Of a stretch of 64,000 nucleotides of DNA, positions 62,794-64,000 are shown piece by piece. Within the stretch, counting starts at the first letter, position 1; the number at the start of each line of letters is the position of its first letter. Made by a program: the position numbers and the translations under genes. The stretch is from an uncultured Paracoccaceae bacterium (GTDB lineage: Bacteria; Pseudomonadota; Alphaproteobacteria; Rhodobacterales; Rhodobacteraceae). The notes under the pieces are model-generated. The model was not told the DNA's origin. It made no database searches and saw only the letters and a program-made list of their open reading frames with translations. The stretch is from positions 496,001-560,000 of the forward strand of contig CANLVP010000001.1 of NCBI GenBank assembly GCA_947494675.1, given 5' to 3'.

Positions 62794-62811
62794 TCAGCGA
62801 TGCTGGTCCAT
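62794..62811 (-). other. Five-codon leader ORF (MDQHR) with strong ribosome binding site
   Basis: AGAGGAG, eight bases, ATG, then GAC CAG CAT CGC and TGA. Directly after the stop lies a hairpin, CGCCCT/AGGGCG around GCAC. The 57-codon basic ORF follows 72 bases later. The arrangement resembles a regulatory leader peptide. The remaining sequence between 62722 and 63042 holds no other gene I can see. Confidence 0.4.
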
Positions 62812-63042
62812 AGTGAAATCTCCTCTGGCGTGGATGGGGTCGCCCCTTGGGGCGGCTTATGAAAACGGGTCAGATCAGGCCGTCTTGTCCACTGTCAGAG
62901 TCCTCCTTGCGACTGATCACGATATTACCACAAGCCACCCGCTCTGGTCAAACCAGCCAACCAAACTGCAGGGGGTGACAGGGCACCGCCACCACCCTAT
63001 AACGCCCGCGATTTGACGCCGCTGATGAAAGGCACACCCCCG

Positions 63043-63960
63043 ATGACAACGCTTATTTTTGGCCACAAGGCCCCCGACACCGACAGCACCGGATCGCCGC
63101 TGATCTGGGAATGGTTCCTCAACCACCAGGGCATCGCCGCCAAGGCCGCGCTCTTGGGCACACCCAACACCGAAGCCGCCTTTGTCGCACAGCGCTGGGG
63201 CTTTGACCTGCCCGCCGTGGTCGACGATGTGGCCGATGACCAGTCTTGCGTGATTGTCGACACCAACAACCCCGCCGAACTGCCCGCCAATATCAATGGC
63301 GCGGACGTCACGGCGATCATCGACCACCACAAGCTGGTCGGTGGGCTGGAAACCAAGGGCCCGATTGATATCACGATCCGCCCGCTCGCCTGTACCGCCA
63401 CGATCATGCACCAACTGATGGGCGACCACGCGGACCACATGCCCGAAGGTATCAAAGGCCTGATGCTGTCGTGCATCCTGTCCGACACGCTGGCCTTCCG
63501 CTCCCCCACCACCACCGACACTGACAAAGCGCTCGCCGAAACGCTCGCCGCTGATCTGGGTCTCGACCTTGACGCCTATGCGTCCGAAATGTTCGAAGCC
63601 AAATCCGATGTCAGCGCCTTTTCCGACGCCGAACTGCTCCGCATGGACAGCAAGGAATACGCCGTCGGCGACACCAAATTCCGCGTCTCCGTGCTGGAAA
63701 CCACAGCGCCCAAAATCATCCTCGACCGCAAGGCCTCGATCATGGACAGCATGACCGCCGTGGCAACAGAGGACGGCGTTGATCAGGTCCTTCTCTTTGT
63801 TGTGGATATCCTCAACGAAGAGGCCACAATGATGATCCCCAACGATCTGACCAAGGCTGTGGCAGAGGCCTCCTTTGGCGCGACCGTGTCAGGCGACACT
63901 GTTGTCCTGCCCGGCGTGATGAGCCGCAAAAAGCAGATCATCCCGAACCTCAAGGTCTAA
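63043..63960 (+). CDS. ppaC: Manganese-dependent inorganic pyrophosphatase (family II)
   Basis: 305 residues of a DHH-superfamily pyrophosphatase: FGHKAPDTDS (His/Asp metal ligands), VDTNNPAEL, the IDHHKLVGG motif, and the C-terminal DHHA2 domain with SRKKQIIPNL substrate-binding Arg-Lys-Lys. It hydrolyses pyrophosphate to drive biosynthesis. The ATG at 63043 gives the standard length; TTG 63013 and ATG 63025 open the same frame earlier. Confidence 0.95.
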   Translation: MTTLIFGHKAPDTDSTGSPLIWEWFLNHQGIAAKAALLGTPNTEAAFVAQRWGFDLPAVVDDVADDQSCVIVDTNNPAELPANINGADVTAIIDHHKLVGGLETKGPIDITIRPLACTATIMHQLMGDHADHMPEGIKGLMLSCILSDTLAFRSPTTTDTDKALAETLAADLGLDLDAYASEMFEAKSDVSAFSDAELLRMDSKEYAVGDTKFRVSVLETTAPKIILDRKASIMDSMTAVATEDGVDQVLLFVVDILNEEATMMIPNDLTKAVAEASFGATVSGDTVVLPGVMSRKKQIIPNLKV

Positions 63961-64000
63961 GCCGGTTCCAATCCGCCGTAACACCACTAAGGTGCGCAGC

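Overview
The window looks like chromosomal DNA of a marine Rhodobacterales bacterium (Roseobacter group, family Rhodobacteraceae sensu lato). The evidence is GC-rich, densely packed coding sequence and a gene complement typical of that group: DUF1523, DUF1150/Hsp20, DUF2161, DUF4173, a GumN-like TraB protein, fabB, a two-domain aldehyde dehydrogenase behind deoC, and an opgC-opgG-opgH operon. No rRNA, tRNA, CRISPR array, prophage or insertion sequence was recognised. This reads as ordinary chromosome with several poorly characterised operons.

Layout. 1-3.9 kb: end of a GntR/FCD regulator, an IalB-like secreted protein, a VOC ring-cleavage-type dioxygenase divergent from a LysR regulator, and a Crp/Fnr regulator without FeS cysteines. 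3.9-10.8 kb: galE, a GH13 alpha-glucosidase, a three-gene operon (DUF4173 membrane protein, OmpR-type response regulator, histidine kinase), and rpe. 10.9-15.1 kb: an AraC regulator, then deoC and a double-domain aldehyde dehydrogenase for deoxyribose-phosphate and acetaldehyde use. 15.2-22.4 kb: eight co-directional genes encoding a classical AAA ATPase, a large coiled-coil protein, three small membrane proteins, two soluble unknowns and DUF1523. This is the least explained part of the window. 22.5-28 kb: an L,D-transpeptidase; an overlapping Tat/DsbA-like, SDR, unknown and P1-peptidase operon; and a succinate-semialdehyde dehydrogenase.

28.2-33.2 kb: a membrane LytTR regulator, a membrane thioredoxin, an ECF sigma factor overlapping a membrane-anchored VWA protein, and a WYL regulator with a VOC protein. 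33.4-40.4 kb: fabB, DUF1150, Hsp20, DUF465, an exonuclease, purE-purK, a lipoprotein esterase, a Nudix protein, an EamA permease and a 47-codon gene. 40.4-44.2 kb: an arginine:glycine-type amidinotransferase, DUF1127, and groESL with a CIRCE operator and a near-consensus promoter. 44.3-49.1 kb: a DUF302/thioredoxin/CcdA operon divergent from a Crp/Fnr regulator, across a palindromic operator. The regulator is followed by DUF2892, rhodanese, YHS and esterase genes, which suggests a thiol or sulfane-sulfur module.

49.1-53.8 kb: osmoregulated periplasmic glucan synthesis (opgC, opgG/D, opgH). 53.8-58.1 kb: a TTC38-like TPR protein and a TPP enzyme overlapping a CaiB/BaiF CoA-transferase. 58.2-64 kb: lipoproteins, DUF2145, TraB/GumN, DUF2161, a TbpB-like lipoprotein, a small basic ORF behind a five-codon leader, and a family II pyrophosphatase.

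Many start sites were moved inward from the longest reading frame because a Shine-Dalgarno sequence and family length support the internal ATG. Two short intergenic repeat families, each seen twice, and several hairpins are recorded. All assignments rest on reading the sequence and on remembered family features; no database search was run.
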